A DNA stretch of 64,000 nt from contig VXAA01006474.1 in assembly GCA_013399115.1 (NCBI GenBank), forward strand, positions 453,173 through 517,172. Reading direction: 5' to 3'. Below the pieces are notes generated by a model, which was given only the letters and a program-made list of their open reading frames with translations, searched no databases and was not told where the DNA came from. Shown here piece by piece: positions 1-12,420 of the stretch. Each line of letters begins with the position of its first letter. Position 1 is the stretch's first letter. The position numbers and the translations under genes were made by a program. Source of the stretch: Anseranas semipalmata (taxonomy: Eukaryota > Chordata > Aves > Anseriformes > Anseranatidae).

Positions 1-3000
1 CCCCCCAGCTTCTCTGAAACTCCCTGCTGGTCTGACCACAGGGTGAAATTCCATTTTTACTGTAAAGCTGGCACTCAGCTTTTTCTGACTGTATGATCAC
101 GAGGTACTGACCAGACACTGAAGCAATTTAATACGTGTAGGTACATCAGTTCACCCTGACCTACATCCTAGTTCTAGTTGTTGACTGACTGAGGAAAGAT
201 GAATTGTCATTCCCCCTCTCTGAAAATCAAGAAATGTATCAGAAGGAATAAAAATCCTTCCTGGCTATTGCAGCTAATCAAGAAATGCCTTCTAATAGTA
301 AAAATACCATATAAATACAGTACAAATACACATTCAATGGACATAGTTTAAGAATTGAGAACAAGAGCTGCTCTGCTGTCCCTAACTCTAATATCGAGTC
401 TTTCAAGATTTTCAAGCAGCTGGTGTCCAGATAATTTAGATACTTGCAGGCAGAATTGCACACAGAAGTGAAGAGGAATCTACTGCAAAGGCCTGAGCAA
501 CTGTGGCCTGTGGTGATTCATCCTACCCACAAGGCCAGCAGCTGTTTTCAGCAATCTGCAGCTTTTGGGTAGACTTACTGGCCTGGTATCCTTTCTCCTG
601 CAAAGCTATTAAAGTGAGTGGAATTACATACAGGATGAACTTGGCTCTTAAGGTGTGGGAGAAACCATTTCCAGTACTGACATATGGATATTAGCACTTC
701 TTTATGCAGGGCTTACAGACAGGCTTTAGGAATGTTTACAAGGTGGGAAGGACAATGAAAGAACATGTAAAATCATTTCACCCTGATTCATCTTTGGAAG
801 GGACTCTGCACGTGGAGCTCTCTCTTTCCAGTTGGCTGCTTCAGCCAGAACCCTTTCTTCCAGTTCTGAACCTCATATCCCTCCCACACCAAGGAATTTG
901 GGCTCTGTCCAATGGAGGACTGGGAAGAACATATACATTTCGTCTATACTCCCACATGCTTCTAGTCTTGGGGACTAGGGATAGCACTGCTGAAAAGTGC
1001 ATGTGAACTGAGAAAAAAGTGCTCAGGAGCTAGTATGGAACAGGACTCCAGCAACTCCTTCCTTTATCCACACATATGTGGGCTTTGCCCCAGTTCTAGG
1101 AACCAAAGCTCCTATTTCTTTCCTGGCAATCAAGGGATGGCAACTGTATCCCCCTGCAGATGGATTTTAAGGAAGTCGAGCCAGTCTCTTATCAGCCACT
1201 GTGCCTATACTCAAGGAGATAATACATCTCCCAAGTCCATTTACATTAAAACAATAAACTGAGCCAAGCACTGTATTTTTATACCCAGTGGACCAGCTGC
1301 CTTTCAAGGCTGCAGAATTTTAAGAGCCGTAGCAGAGTTACACAGCTAGTTGAACCAACAACTTTCTTTCACGGATGCAACAGTGCAAACAAGCTATTGA
1401 TTGGACAGTGGCCACCAGAGGAGCTGACTATAACATAATACTGTTCCCTAGATACACCTCGTTTAACACATTTGCTTCTTTTGCCATGGGTTCTCTGCAT
1501 TTCAGAAGGCTGGTGTTGTGGTGAAGAGGTTTTATCCAAACTTATTTTATACGTTCACTCTTTATAAATGTGGGGTGTTTGCCATTTCTTGTAGTGTGAT
1601 ATCATAAATAGAGAAAAACAGGGTGTGGGAAGGTCCTAACTGTTAATGATACAAAGGTAAAATGTCACTCCTCAATCAGAAGTTAAGTTTAGCTTTGACA
1701 TAAATGTGCAAACCATTACACTTAACCTCACAGCAGAATTTGGCCAGACATTCTCAGAAATTTGTCACAATTAGTCTTAGTGTGTGAGGCACAGAAAACA
1801 TCTGGATATATGGGAACAATTTCAGAACATTATTCTCTTCTGGCATTCATATTTTTCTGCTGCTGATTGAGTTAATGATTTTCTGCTAATACATCTTCAG
1901 ATACTGATGCTGATATATGTGTTCAGGAGAGATGGGTTAACTGCTTGGTTTGAATCTTGAAAATGAAGTATCAAGATTGAAAACATCATGAAAGTGCATA
2001 ATTTTTGTATGCCTAAACACATTACAGAAAACAGGTAAGGAGGTGATATTTCTGAAGCAGCAGTGAGCAGCTTGTGATCTGAGTGATCACCTGTGAGTTA
2101 CGGCTCACAGGTTTTATGTCTACTTTTGCCACTAACACCTGAATAAACTTGGCTACATCATTAGCCTCTTTTTACACAAATCATCCTTTAAATGACACTA
2201 ATCATTATAGTCTTTACATGATTCCTTCCTGAAACTTAATTCATTAATGTTCATGAAATACAATGAGACAGTCAGACAAAATGTATTAGGTATGTGAAAA
2301 CTGTATACTGGCTGCTGTACCATGGTGATTCTGCAGGGACCTTTTAAAAAAAGAAACAAAATCCCGTATTTCACATACTGTTTTGGTTCCTGAAACACTC
2401 CCAAGGCCAACTGAGGTAAGAGCAGACCTCAGGTTTATTTACATTTATACACAGGCACCTACAGATAGATACGTACACAGGAAGTAACAGTCATAAGTAT
2501 GATTGTGCTAACTTTCTCCATTAAGAGAGGAAGATGAAAAGAGACAGAATGGTGTTAGGCAATACAGAAATGCTTACTCATGACTTTTATTTCCTTCCAG
2601 AACAGTTCATCAGTGCAAACACTTCCCCCTTGCTATTCAAGCAAGGTCACTGAGACCCTCAGTGATGTGCTGAGCAAGACCAACTCAAGCTAACATTGGT
2701 TGAGGCAGCTTCATTTTATGTGTAAAACTTGAAGCGTGTTCAGATAAGTCTTTTTTTATTTTCTTTCTCCCTACTTCCTACATTCCCTATGCTTTCCCAC
2801 TTCTGTCGTGATGTAGGACTTTCCCTGAAAGCAGAAAGTTTCTGAAGATACTAAGAAGTCTGAAAAGAAAATTCATTAATCTAATTTTCATTAGGAATAA
2901 GCAAAGCTTTGTGATGCATATGGTGTAAGTAGCAGCAAAACGGTAATATTCACTTTACATTAAAGCTTCTTAAGCAATAGAAGTAGGAACCCAGAAGAGA

Positions 3001-4460
3001 GACACATCTTGCAGATGGTAACAATGGCACCCCAGTATTCCCCAAATATATTTATACATTTTCATAATCCTTTATTCTATCTTGATAGTCTCAAGTTCTA
3101 CAGATCCTTTCTCAGAGATATTTTATATCCACTTTCAATCACCATGTAGGGACTATGGAATTTTGTTCAACTTAATATGAAGAACCTATATGGTACCTCT
3201 TCTTTTCTATTGTTGCTTTTTTTAACTCCAGATGTTCAATTACCTATGAGAGTACTCAAGGAAACATTGGTATGTTGTATTTCAGTACTGAATCAGTTTA
3301 ATTGAAAAAATAACATGTGATGTGTACAGTAAGGGAATTTTAAATGAACTCCCTAGCATATTCATGGTTAAGTACAACGGTTTTGCTTTCTAATAGGATA
3401 TAACACAGTGTTACTAAATGATTCCTACTAGAAAAACAATGAACTTAATACTCATATCAGAGCATTCCAGGGAGCCAAGCACACATCACAGATTATACTG
3501 GAGAGGACAGCAGGATGCACTGTCACCCACTACAGCCCCATCTCCAGCCATTCTGTTCTTTCAGTGATGGTGAAGTTCTTACACTCATGGAAACGTGCCA
3601 CTAGCAAGAACAACCTGATCTGAGGCAGTAACTTGTCATGCCTGATTGATGCTTAGGACTAGCAGGAGTTACATGGCAGTAAAATCTCTTCTGTGCTAAG
3701 CACACATATGCATATACAGGCACAGTGGAAGCTTATCTCAAAGCTCCTGTAGCTACTGACACTGCCTTTGTTGTTCTGCTTGCATAGCACAGAACTATGC
3801 CGATAAAGACCCAGATAGAACAGATGTAAAATTGATGGATGAAGTACTGTTTTCTCTAATAATCTAGATCGAAATGTTAAATTTTCCTCCACATTTGTCA
3901 CACAATCTTCTGGTACATATTGGCAATAGGCTCCCTCATCTTTCTAAATGGTTGTAAATAGCTGTCAGGTTCACAGCATAGGCTAGATACACGTCTTTGT
4001 ACACTGGTACCATTGAAAGCAGGGCTGCTATCAGCTGTTTTTGAACCTCAAAGATTTAAGCCTGGAGAGGAGACTGTTGCAGTTAAGGAAGTTTCTAAAC
4101 TGCAGAAAGCTTGACAAGTTATACTAGAAGAAGCATTATCATATGCTTGTCCTGTTTTTATGCTTTTACCCAAACATACCTTACTAGCCACTCAGAGAGA
4201 GTTTGGGCTAGATAGCCCTTATCTGTGGCTGAAGAAGGCTTTTCTTATGGATTTCCTTTATTTGTTGTTACTGAAGCAGCCTTTAGCCCTGATTCTATAC
4301 AAAGCCAACCCTGTGCAACATCCCCCTAGTAATACCAGGGCAGGCAATTAAGCAATTAACACATGATTGTTTGCAGCTCTTAGCACGTGGTTGAGACCCA
4401 AGCAGGCCTTGGTTCTTACGGAGAAGGACTTTTACAAGGAAGCCTTCTTTCTCCCTGCAG
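1..4460. other. Intergenic DNA, no gene recognised
   Basis: I see no splice-supported exon, recognisable protein family, tRNA or well-preserved transposon here. The open frames on both strands are short (60-100 codons), have ordinary composition and are interrupted by stops at about the chance rate. From the CDIN1 exon at 31.3 kb, this is the far downstream flank of that gene. In other vertebrates MEIS2 lies on this side in the opposite orientation. I looked for its homeodomain and C-terminal codons and did not find them. Confidence 0.6.
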
Positions 4461-4570
4461 CACTAGCAAACACACTGGAAGCACAGCAGGCAATTGGCTT
4501 TAAAGGTCAAGAGGAAATCCCACCCGGGCTTCCTGCTGCTAGGCCGCTTCCAGCTGACCTTCGCTGTAAG
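4461..4570 (+). other. Exon-like segment between strong splice signals
   Basis: A 110-base segment is preceded by a pyrimidine-rich tract ending in ctccctgcag and followed by aag|gtaagc, a near-perfect donor. It is GC-richer than its flanks. An open frame (4367-4594) runs across it without a stop, but the predicted peptide resembles no family I recognise and has no conserved motif. It could be an internal exon of an unannotated plus-strand long non-coding transcript or a chance pairing of splice signals. No partner exon was identified. Confidence 0.25.
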
Positions 4571-5766
4571 GTAAGCACAGCCTGCAGGGGCTGAAGTGGC
4601 CAGCACTGGCCCTGTCAGCTGTGTTCTGGGATTCGTCCGGAGGATGCATGTGCGTTGGTGCGAGTCCCATGATTTACTCTTGCCTCTACAAAGGCATCTC
4701 AAGCGGTGCTCCTGGTGGGACGTTAGTAAGCTAGTTGGGTGTGCTATGCCAGTGGTAAGCTGGAGTTGTTGTCTGGGCCAGCATGAGGGTGGTCGCTTAA
4801 CTGCTGCAGTGCTCGTGGAAATGGAGTCACGTGAACTGCATGATGCTGTACTTGGGTATTCACCAGATCAGCAAAAGTGAGGGATTATCTGTGTGGGACA
4901 AATTAAAAGGGCTGATCTGTTTGTTGCTTGGCTTGAAGGATATAAGTAGATGCTGAGGATGAACTTATTCTGCTGTTAGTATGAGTAGAGAGGGCTTGTT
5001 GCAGAGCATGTTGCTGTGCTTGATGGGTCCTGATGCAACTTTCTTCTGTGTCTGTGGTTATTTGGTGACTGCTTCCAGATTATGAATCTTAATGGTCACT
5101 TTCAAGTACACCAATGACACTTGTATCCTAAAGAGCCTTTTACATTCCCAGAATGATCAACAGGTCCTTCTGTTTAAATAAACATCTAGCATAACTTTGC
5201 TACAAGACATACAATCTTACTCACGTTATGAAGTACTGCATCTAACAACATTTCTGGCTAGCTAATAGAAGATCAGATTCAATCACTGTTAATTGTTAAT
5301 ATTTGCCATGCTTTTCCTGCAACACAATAATATTATAGAACTAGTAATGTTAATATTTGATTACTAGAATATTGGCATGGCACTTGGAGAAACTACAAAG
5401 CATTTTTCCTTTCTTTTTCTTTCCCAGAAGAGTATTGAAATATTGGAGAGAGAAAGTTGAAATACAAACAATAATAGAAATTGTGCCTTATTTACTTCAG
5501 GAGTGTAGTGTGGGTTGTATATAGTGCTTTAGAAAGTACTGATATTCATATTTATGAAATTAATAAATATCATATATATTTCTAATACTTGGAGTTACAT
5601 GGAAGATACCTACCCTTCCATTTTGAAAGTAGAAGGGAAATAAAATGGAAAAAATGATATTGCAGGTACCAGGGTCAGTGGAAAGACTTCTAGTAACTCA
5701 AGTGAGCTTTGGAATGGACTTAGTGTTCTGTCTGAAAATGAAATATTTTCTCACTTCCAGTTCTGG

Positions 5767-5769
<3 letters not shown>

Positions 5770-5814
<45 letters not shown>
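5770..5814. repeat. (TC)n microsatellite
   Basis: An uninterrupted dinucleotide TC/GA tract of about 22 units is followed directly by an eight-base T-run. The apparent open frames across it, with poly-Ser-Leu on plus and poly-Arg-Glu on minus, are products of the repeat and not genes. A perfect tract this long is expected to vary in length between individuals. Confidence 0.97.
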
Positions 5815-5821
<7 letters not shown>

Positions 5822-8191
5822 GTGGCTTTCAGTAATGCCAGTACTTAAATTAAAAATTATTCTTTGAGTCCTAGTGAAAGCAAGCTTGTTGGTTTTGGCT
5901 ACCAGCATCTGTAATATGGTCTTTCTTCTGTCATTAACACTGACTTGTCATTCTTCACATTAAATCCTACATGGTGTTCTTTTTTCTTTGTGTACACTTT
6001 GATGCTGCAGTCCATTTTCATCAAATGCTTTTGGAACAGGAGTTTTGCAATAGATAAATTTACAGTCCAAAACAGTATTCAGATGTTCTGTTGTATTACA
6101 TGCATTTAACTTTCAGTTTCCAGTTGCATCCAAGTAAAACCTCTATACATTTCTTTGGAGAAACCATCCTGCAATTCCCGAGTAGTGTCTGGATGTGATT
6201 TGCACCTCTAATAAAGCCTGACAGCACCTAGCTCATTCAGGTCATCCAGAAATACAGCACAACTGTGTTTACTTCTCATGTCCCACTGTTTGCTTGTCTT
6301 CCCCCCCCAACACACACACTTTCTCCCACATTGTGCAAAATAACCTTTGCAGGATGACTTTCTTCTGAAGATGACTGATCATCCACACAGGCAGTTGTCC
6401 AGATGGCCTGAGCATGCAAGTTTATTAGTTCGCGTGGGTGGAAAATTCTACGGCTGTGTGGAAGAATATTTCCATACCATTGAACTATTTTTTTAATAGA
6501 CATGAATTAGAGGTTCAAATGCACTCTTTTCTTCTAGCTTTCATTAACTTACAAAAACCTGTTTTTATTCTCAGTAGAGTGATATCTTTTTCACCAATTG
6601 TTCCATTCAGAGATGCTTATCCAACTGCATCAAGTCTTCAAGAAATAATTTTTGCTTATCCTTGAATGATTTGAAGCTTTTTTTCTTACGTGACCTTTCA
6701 TATTGTGAGAGTCCTACCTGGATATTATATGCTTTTATTTGGTTTTGTTGATGTTAGTCTCAGGCTGCTCTTGCCTTTATTGGCATTTCTGTAACATTGA
6801 TGTTTCAACAGCATGTGAGTACTATGCCATGTTCACATTGCATTGTCACAAAGCAATGGAAGAAGCCATCCCCAGGTGAACTGAGCGAAGGCAGTTACTG
6901 TAAGCAGGAACTTGTTTTGCTTCATTGCTTTTCTGTTGTTAGAACACTCAGATAATGCTTAAAAATTTTCCAGGTACATCGTGAAAACTTGGCCCACTTA
7001 CTATTTCAAGTTAGGCAACCCAAGCATGAAGTACATCCCTTTTGTGTTACTATTGAAAATTTGGCCACTGGTTTTAAATTGCACCTGTGCTTCATTTTTA
7101 GGGCTAGTTATAAATGCACTAAATATAGGCCAGTGCAAAAGATTCTGGAAAGTCTCTGACAGTAACTTAATGGGAAGTTTGAATGCTTGTATCTAAAAAT
7201 TAGGCTGCTCAGTTGAGCTTCTCAGATAGTTAGATTGCTTCAGGCAACCAAGTTTGAAAAGCCTGCCCTACTTCTCTGCTTTTGGAAACACCAGCATAAA
7301 AATGACCTCTATACAGTAGCTGAAAGTGTCACTACTTCATATCTGCATTCTGTTCAATATGCAAAGTGGTGTTGGGGTTGCTATAAAGATTCAATTTAAA
7401 TATCTGGTGCAATTGATACAGTGATGTGAATGGGATAGAAGTTGTCTTATGCAGTGATTGGGTGCCATTCCTGATTCCCACTGCTGGTGGGAATTGTGTT
7501 CCAGGGAGCAAATAAAGGAACACAGTCCTGCTTGCCATGCTGACCAGCTGCATGTGGGGAAGTACCTGCAGCAGCCTTTCATCTGCATTTACTCAGATAC
7601 GTGAGGGGCTTGGGATGTGAACAACTGTTCTCCAGGTTGTTACTGAGACCTGGCTCTCTTTTAGTTAGTGACATAAAAGTCACTCCCTGACCACTTGCTT
7701 TGCCTCACTAGAGTCCTGAGTATCATTCATGCTCCTACAGAGCAGGTACAGGCACCTGCTCTAAAGTGCTATCACAGCCTTAAGTAATAAAACACTAAAA
7801 CAGTATGTTTATATGGGAAACTGCTACATGGAAAGGAAATCTGTGGGTAGTTGTGAACCCTTCTACAAGAAAGCAAGTAGGATTAACGACCAGACAATAG
7901 AGTGCTCTGTGGTTGTCATAACTATAATTTCTAAGCAATAACTATAACGTTGAGTGAAATTGTAGTAAAATATACTAAGCTCTCTAAACTTTTTTCCCCT
8001 CCTACCTTCGGTTACACTTGTTTTGTTACCCACTCTGGGCTATATGTTTGTCTTTTTAAAGAAAAACTTCTGGTTCAAGATGCGTTTAAGAGATTTGTGC
8101 ATACAAAGTCTGATCTGCAGGGAAAAAAGTATATAAAATGAGGATGTTGCTGCACCTGCATGATTGTTATTAAGAGGTTTTTGTGTGTGTG

Positions 8192-8210
8192 TTTTTTTTT
8201 TTTTTTTTTT
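8192..8210. repeat. Poly-T run with short TG tract
   Basis: A run of 19 T follows a (GT)n stretch of about five units. It could be the decayed end of an old retroposed sequence or simple slippage. No recognisable retrotransposon body adjoins it on either side. Confidence 0.9.
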
Positions 8211-9981
8211 ATAATAGACTTGATCTGAAAATCTGAGTCCTTTCTTGGGGAGAGCCAGGAGAACTGAATAAAGTTTAACAGGTTTTTGTGGTACCTAAGC
8301 CTAAGTGAACTGAGAATTATAGTGAGATAAAAAAATAGAGCAGTGAGAATAAAAAGAAACCTTATATTGAGCAGGGCTACTCAGGGGAACCCCAAGGGAT
8401 CTTATCCCAATGAAATACTGAGGAGGGTTGCTCTACACCAAGGAAGGATTACAAAAAAAAAATTCTGGAACTTCCAGCAAAGCAACTTATGTGGAAAGCA
8501 AGAGCAGTGTCCTGCTGAGTTTACTGCCATATAACGTGGCAGCCAACTAAACACAGACATGATGTGTGCTCTGCATTTTGGACAGCTTTTCTGCCCATCC
8601 TTCTGCCCAGACACGTGAAAGGAACAGGGATGTGTGCTAACACATCTTCTTTCTGCTGGCTTGCTTACACAGAACATAAGTTGTGGGGAAGTTGGTGGTG
8701 TCTTCATGCAGGAGGACCCTTAAAGAAGGGGAACTAAGGGGGCTACTGTTCACTGTTGCTGACATGGTGCATGCTTGTGTACCATGCAACCAGATACTTC
8801 TTGCATCTGCAGGGGCAAGGAAGAGTTAGATTGCTGAACTACTGAACTCCTTAGGGGACAACTTGTCTAGGCTAAATTACTGTTCTAAGCAGTAGTAAGA
8901 ATGAAAATCAGTAGACTTCATTTTCATTGGTATAATGGGAACTCAGAGTAGCATTTTTTTGTCACAAAAGGGCAAAAAGAAATGATTAAAAAAAGTCACA
9001 AAACAGGACACTGCACAGACAGACAATGAGCACGTATGTTCCTTCCTCTACCCCCGGGTATCCCTCCAGTGGTGTGCGTCAAGGCATTTCCAAAGCTGGG
9101 CTGTAGAGTCTTTCTGAACTCTATCGTACATTAGTCTCTGCACCCATAAATTGACTCTAGGGTCATCCAGGGGATAATTTAGCTTTAAATACAGGGCTGC
9201 ACTAATGTCTGTTGGCCCTCACTCATCCATTTGAATTGGCAGAAGTCCAGCTGGAATAGGAGAAAGGAGCTGTTTAAGGGCCCTGTTTGTCATGACTTTA
9301 CATTATGACATCTCTGGTTTTGCAGTTCCAGCTAAGAAGAGGCTAGAACAGGATCAGTGTAGTGGAGCAGACCTCCTCCTCTGATGGGGAAATGGATTCT
9401 GGCTTTGTATCAGAAGGTAGTGTGTAGGGCAGAGTAAGGCCCAGACTCTGGCCCAAGAGAATATGGACACAGAGGAGAAAGGTAACTTTTATGAAGTACT
9501 TTGTGAAAGCTGCTAAGTTACACTTAATGCTCATAGTCAAATTGTTGTACCAGTTTATTGTTGAGTCCTTTTTAAGTAAATGGGTATTTATGTCCAGTTT
9601 TAAGATATGAAGGTGAAAAGTAACTTAAAACTGTTTGGGTTATTTGTAGGGACAAGATAAGAAATAAAGACATTGACCCATAAATAACTCCAACTTTCAG
9701 ATGTCCCTTATACCCTCTGAACATGTAAAGGAATTGCATTGTGGGCAGAAAAGTGATTTTTTTTTTTGTAATCTAAAATTAATAGAACAGCCACTTTTAT
9801 TAGTTTTCATAGTGAATAAAAAAATTGAGAATGTTTGCCAATTATCTTATGTGGCAGACTCTAGTTTGAATGTTTTAGGGTTTTTAAATATGCATGTACA
9901 CAATGTATCTTTGATTAAATAAAAGAATGAGCAAAGGGGAAAACTGTTTATGAAAGCTCAGGGCCTGCTTCCCTTCCTTTA

Positions 9982-9995
9982 TTTTTTTTTTTTTT
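9982..9995. repeat. Poly-T/C run
   Basis: Fourteen T are followed by five C. There is no transposon body next to it, so I read it as simple low-complexity DNA. Confidence 0.85.
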
Positions 9996-10929
9996 CCCCC
10001 AAAGATTCTAGATTGCAGTGGTTCAGGCATCTGTATAACAGGCTTGCCCGTGCTGTACTGCAGAGAAACCTTCCTCTTTGACCTATGGGGTGTTTCTCTT
10101 CTGAGGCAGGAAAGGAATTCTTTCCATGCTAAAAGAGTTCAACCTCCTCCTGTCACTGCTGTTTAGTTGAGCCCAATTATATGCAATGTTTTTTGGGGGA
10201 TTCAGCTGTGAGGAAGGCATGTATGCAAACACAAACCCTGGTGTTGTATTGATACCATACACAGGAGCTGCATGTGTGCTGCCACTTTGAAGATTTACCT
10301 TGCAAGGCGCTCTTGCTGTCAGTGGGACATCTGGTGACACTGCCACTTCTGTGCGCCTCCTGATCAGTTCTCCCGATTGGCAAAGGCAGAAGAACTTAGT
10401 GGTGCTAACTGTTTGTGCAGGAGCAGTAACAGTCCTAAAGAGGAAGAGTAGTAGCAACAGCCCTTGTATGACTTCTCCCTGCTCCGAAGCTGAATAAAAT
10501 AGAGACCAGTGAGTACGTAGCTGGTGCCTACAGAAGTTCTGTTGCTTTTACTAAATCTGAGGCTAATTATGTAAAGTGTCCTTCGCTCACCAGCTAAACT
10601 TGCATCTTAATTTTGGACACCCCTGTCCCCGTTACTGATGGGTAAATTTCCTGAATGGGTTTGACAGCTTTCAAGCTAGTGGTATTTGGCAAGGCCTCTT
10701 AAAGTTGTAGATTTATGGCTAAAGAGATTGTCTAGTGGTGGGTTCAGATCTGATCCCTTTTCCCCAGCTCCTGTGCCGGGTAACAATGACAGGAGCTGTC
10801 TGTGTACCAGAAGGAACAGTTTAAGAGGGGTGGCTGTGTTTGGAAAGAGAAGCCCCCGTTAGCAGCCGGAAGCATTGGTGCTGAAAAGCAATCGCTGGTG
10901 TCAAGAACTTTCTTAGCTAAGCACTGCAG

Positions 10930-11345
10930 CTGGTGGCAATAAATAGCATTCTAATAAAGGAGGATGTTCAACCCATGACATAAGCGAATACTGTTTCAAC
11001 CACAAAAAGTAATTTATGGCTCTGCATATGTCTGAAATGGATTTTTTTCCGACACATTTTAAAATAAAAATGCTAAGATTTCAACGGGGAGAAAGATCTG
11101 CATTTTAAATCAAAATGAAATTGAAAGATCAATGAAAAATGTACTGCTTTTTTAAGTACGCAATGATACATAACATCTTAAGGATGTGCACTGTCACAAA
11201 GCACAATTACCTCCATTCTAAAAATGAAAGATGCTGTTTTCTGACTGTGAATGTTCTCAATATTGCATCAAACCTAATAATCTCCCATGTCAGTGATAAC
11301 TCCTCCCTTAACATTTAGTCAGAACCATCATCGTCTTCTCTCCTA
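10930..11345. promoter_or_regulatory. Possible conserved non-coding element
   Basis: The stretch is free of simple repeats and rich in AT-rich homeodomain-type cores (taat, aatt), including aaaagtaatttatgg near 11006. Its texture resembles deeply conserved enhancers near developmental genes. No coding frame fits. This is a weak call made on composition and motif density alone, and the boundaries are approximate. Confidence 0.25.
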
Positions 11346-12160
11346 AGAATGCCAAAATGATGATGCAGAAAGTAGCAAATAACAATATGCTTGGATTGCC
11401 TAAACATGAATCCTGGAAAAATCAGCTCCAGTCCTCCAGTCTCAATAAAGAGCAAAAAAAAAAAGTGGATAATAAAATCAGTAGGTTCATTGGACCTGTT
11501 AACTTATTGAGTCCACTATGGTAAATAAGTTATTAGCTTTGACATAACCAGTGGTTTATTTGAGTATAATACTACTGCTCTTTGTTATACATTCTGTTCA
11601 TACCACATGTGATTTCTTACATAATTGTTGTGAAACATAAACATAACGTGAAACATTTTACATACTGCATCATGTTATGTCCCACTGGGATGAACGGTGT
11701 GGAAGAGGTACTGGAAGAAACCGTCCTTTGAGTCTATTCCTACTGGCTGGTTTAGTTTTTTTGGGGTGTGCTGAAGAGAGGGTGATTTTCTTTGCTAACC
11801 GAGCATGGGCTGGCACACGTTGTTCTGAATTTTTTGCAGGGGTTTGTTTTGGATCACGAGGGCTGTATGTGCAAGCACCTAAAATGAGTAACTGGTTACT
11901 CAAGATGAAAATCCTTTGTACTAGAATGCAAAATAGAGCATACAAAACATAGCATACACGCTTGAAATTTGTTAAGGAAAGATTCTTTGTATTATTTTTA
12001 CATGTGTTTACTAATTCTCTGGTCTTTCTTTTGGGAGAAATATGCCTGCATGTTTAAGAGATGGCTGATACCGATTCATCAGTGGTAGAGCTCTGTGCTT
12101 CGTCTGATTCCCACCCCTGCCCCCTCCCCCTGTAGCTGGTTTCTGCTGTCATCTAGGAGT
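11346..12160. other. Intergenic DNA, nothing recognised
   Basis: Two 91-codon frames lie opposite each other at about 11670-11952, one on each strand. Neither shows a known domain. Opposed frames of equal length are typical of chance openness on both strands. No RNA gene or repeat is recognised. Confidence 0.5.
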
Positions 12161-12420
12161 TAAAGAGCCAGATTCTCAGCTGGTGCACATCAGCACTGCT
12201 ATCCTGAAATAAATAGGCATAACTTCACTGGAGTCACTGAAATCCAAGCTCAGATTCTTGGGTTTTGCAGTCCTTGAGTGTAGTGCTTTAAGGCTTATGA
12301 TACACACTTCTGTGATACTTTGTTATGGTATAAACAAACACCACGGTTCTGATTCGAATTATAATCTCATTCACCCAGAAACCAATAGAGCTCTGCTTAT
12401 TTATACCAGCTGAGAGGGTA
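12161..12420. repeat. Degraded palindromic interspersed repeat
   Basis: The left arm, beginning gattctcagctggtg at 12171, is mirrored by the right arm ending ccagctgagag at 12416. Reversed, the right arm reads tctcagctggt, then continues with scattered agreement for another twenty-odd bases. Both arms resemble the terminal part of an ancient palindromic repeat common in reptile and bird genomes, whose arms carry a cagctggtgtaaatcagc-like core. I recognise the pattern from memory and do not assign a family name. It is heavily diverged, which suggests great age. Confidence 0.5.

Larger units (their letters stand above)
4571..10929. other. Intergenic DNA with microsatellites only
   Basis: No gene is supported in this stretch. 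Apart from the CT tract and the long T-runs listed separately, it is unique AT-rich sequence. Open frames such as 8402-8707 on the minus strand and 10083-10457 on the minus strand lack recognisable domains and splice context, and I treat them as chance frames. Confidence 0.55.

Noticed and set aside
5645..5908. Open frames on both strands with Ser-Leu or Arg-Glu runs
   Set aside because: They are translations of the CT microsatellite with short flanks. There is no independent coding signal.
10083..10457. 124-codon minus-strand frame
   Set aside because: No recognisable motif, and it overlaps another minus frame in a different register. I treat it as chance.
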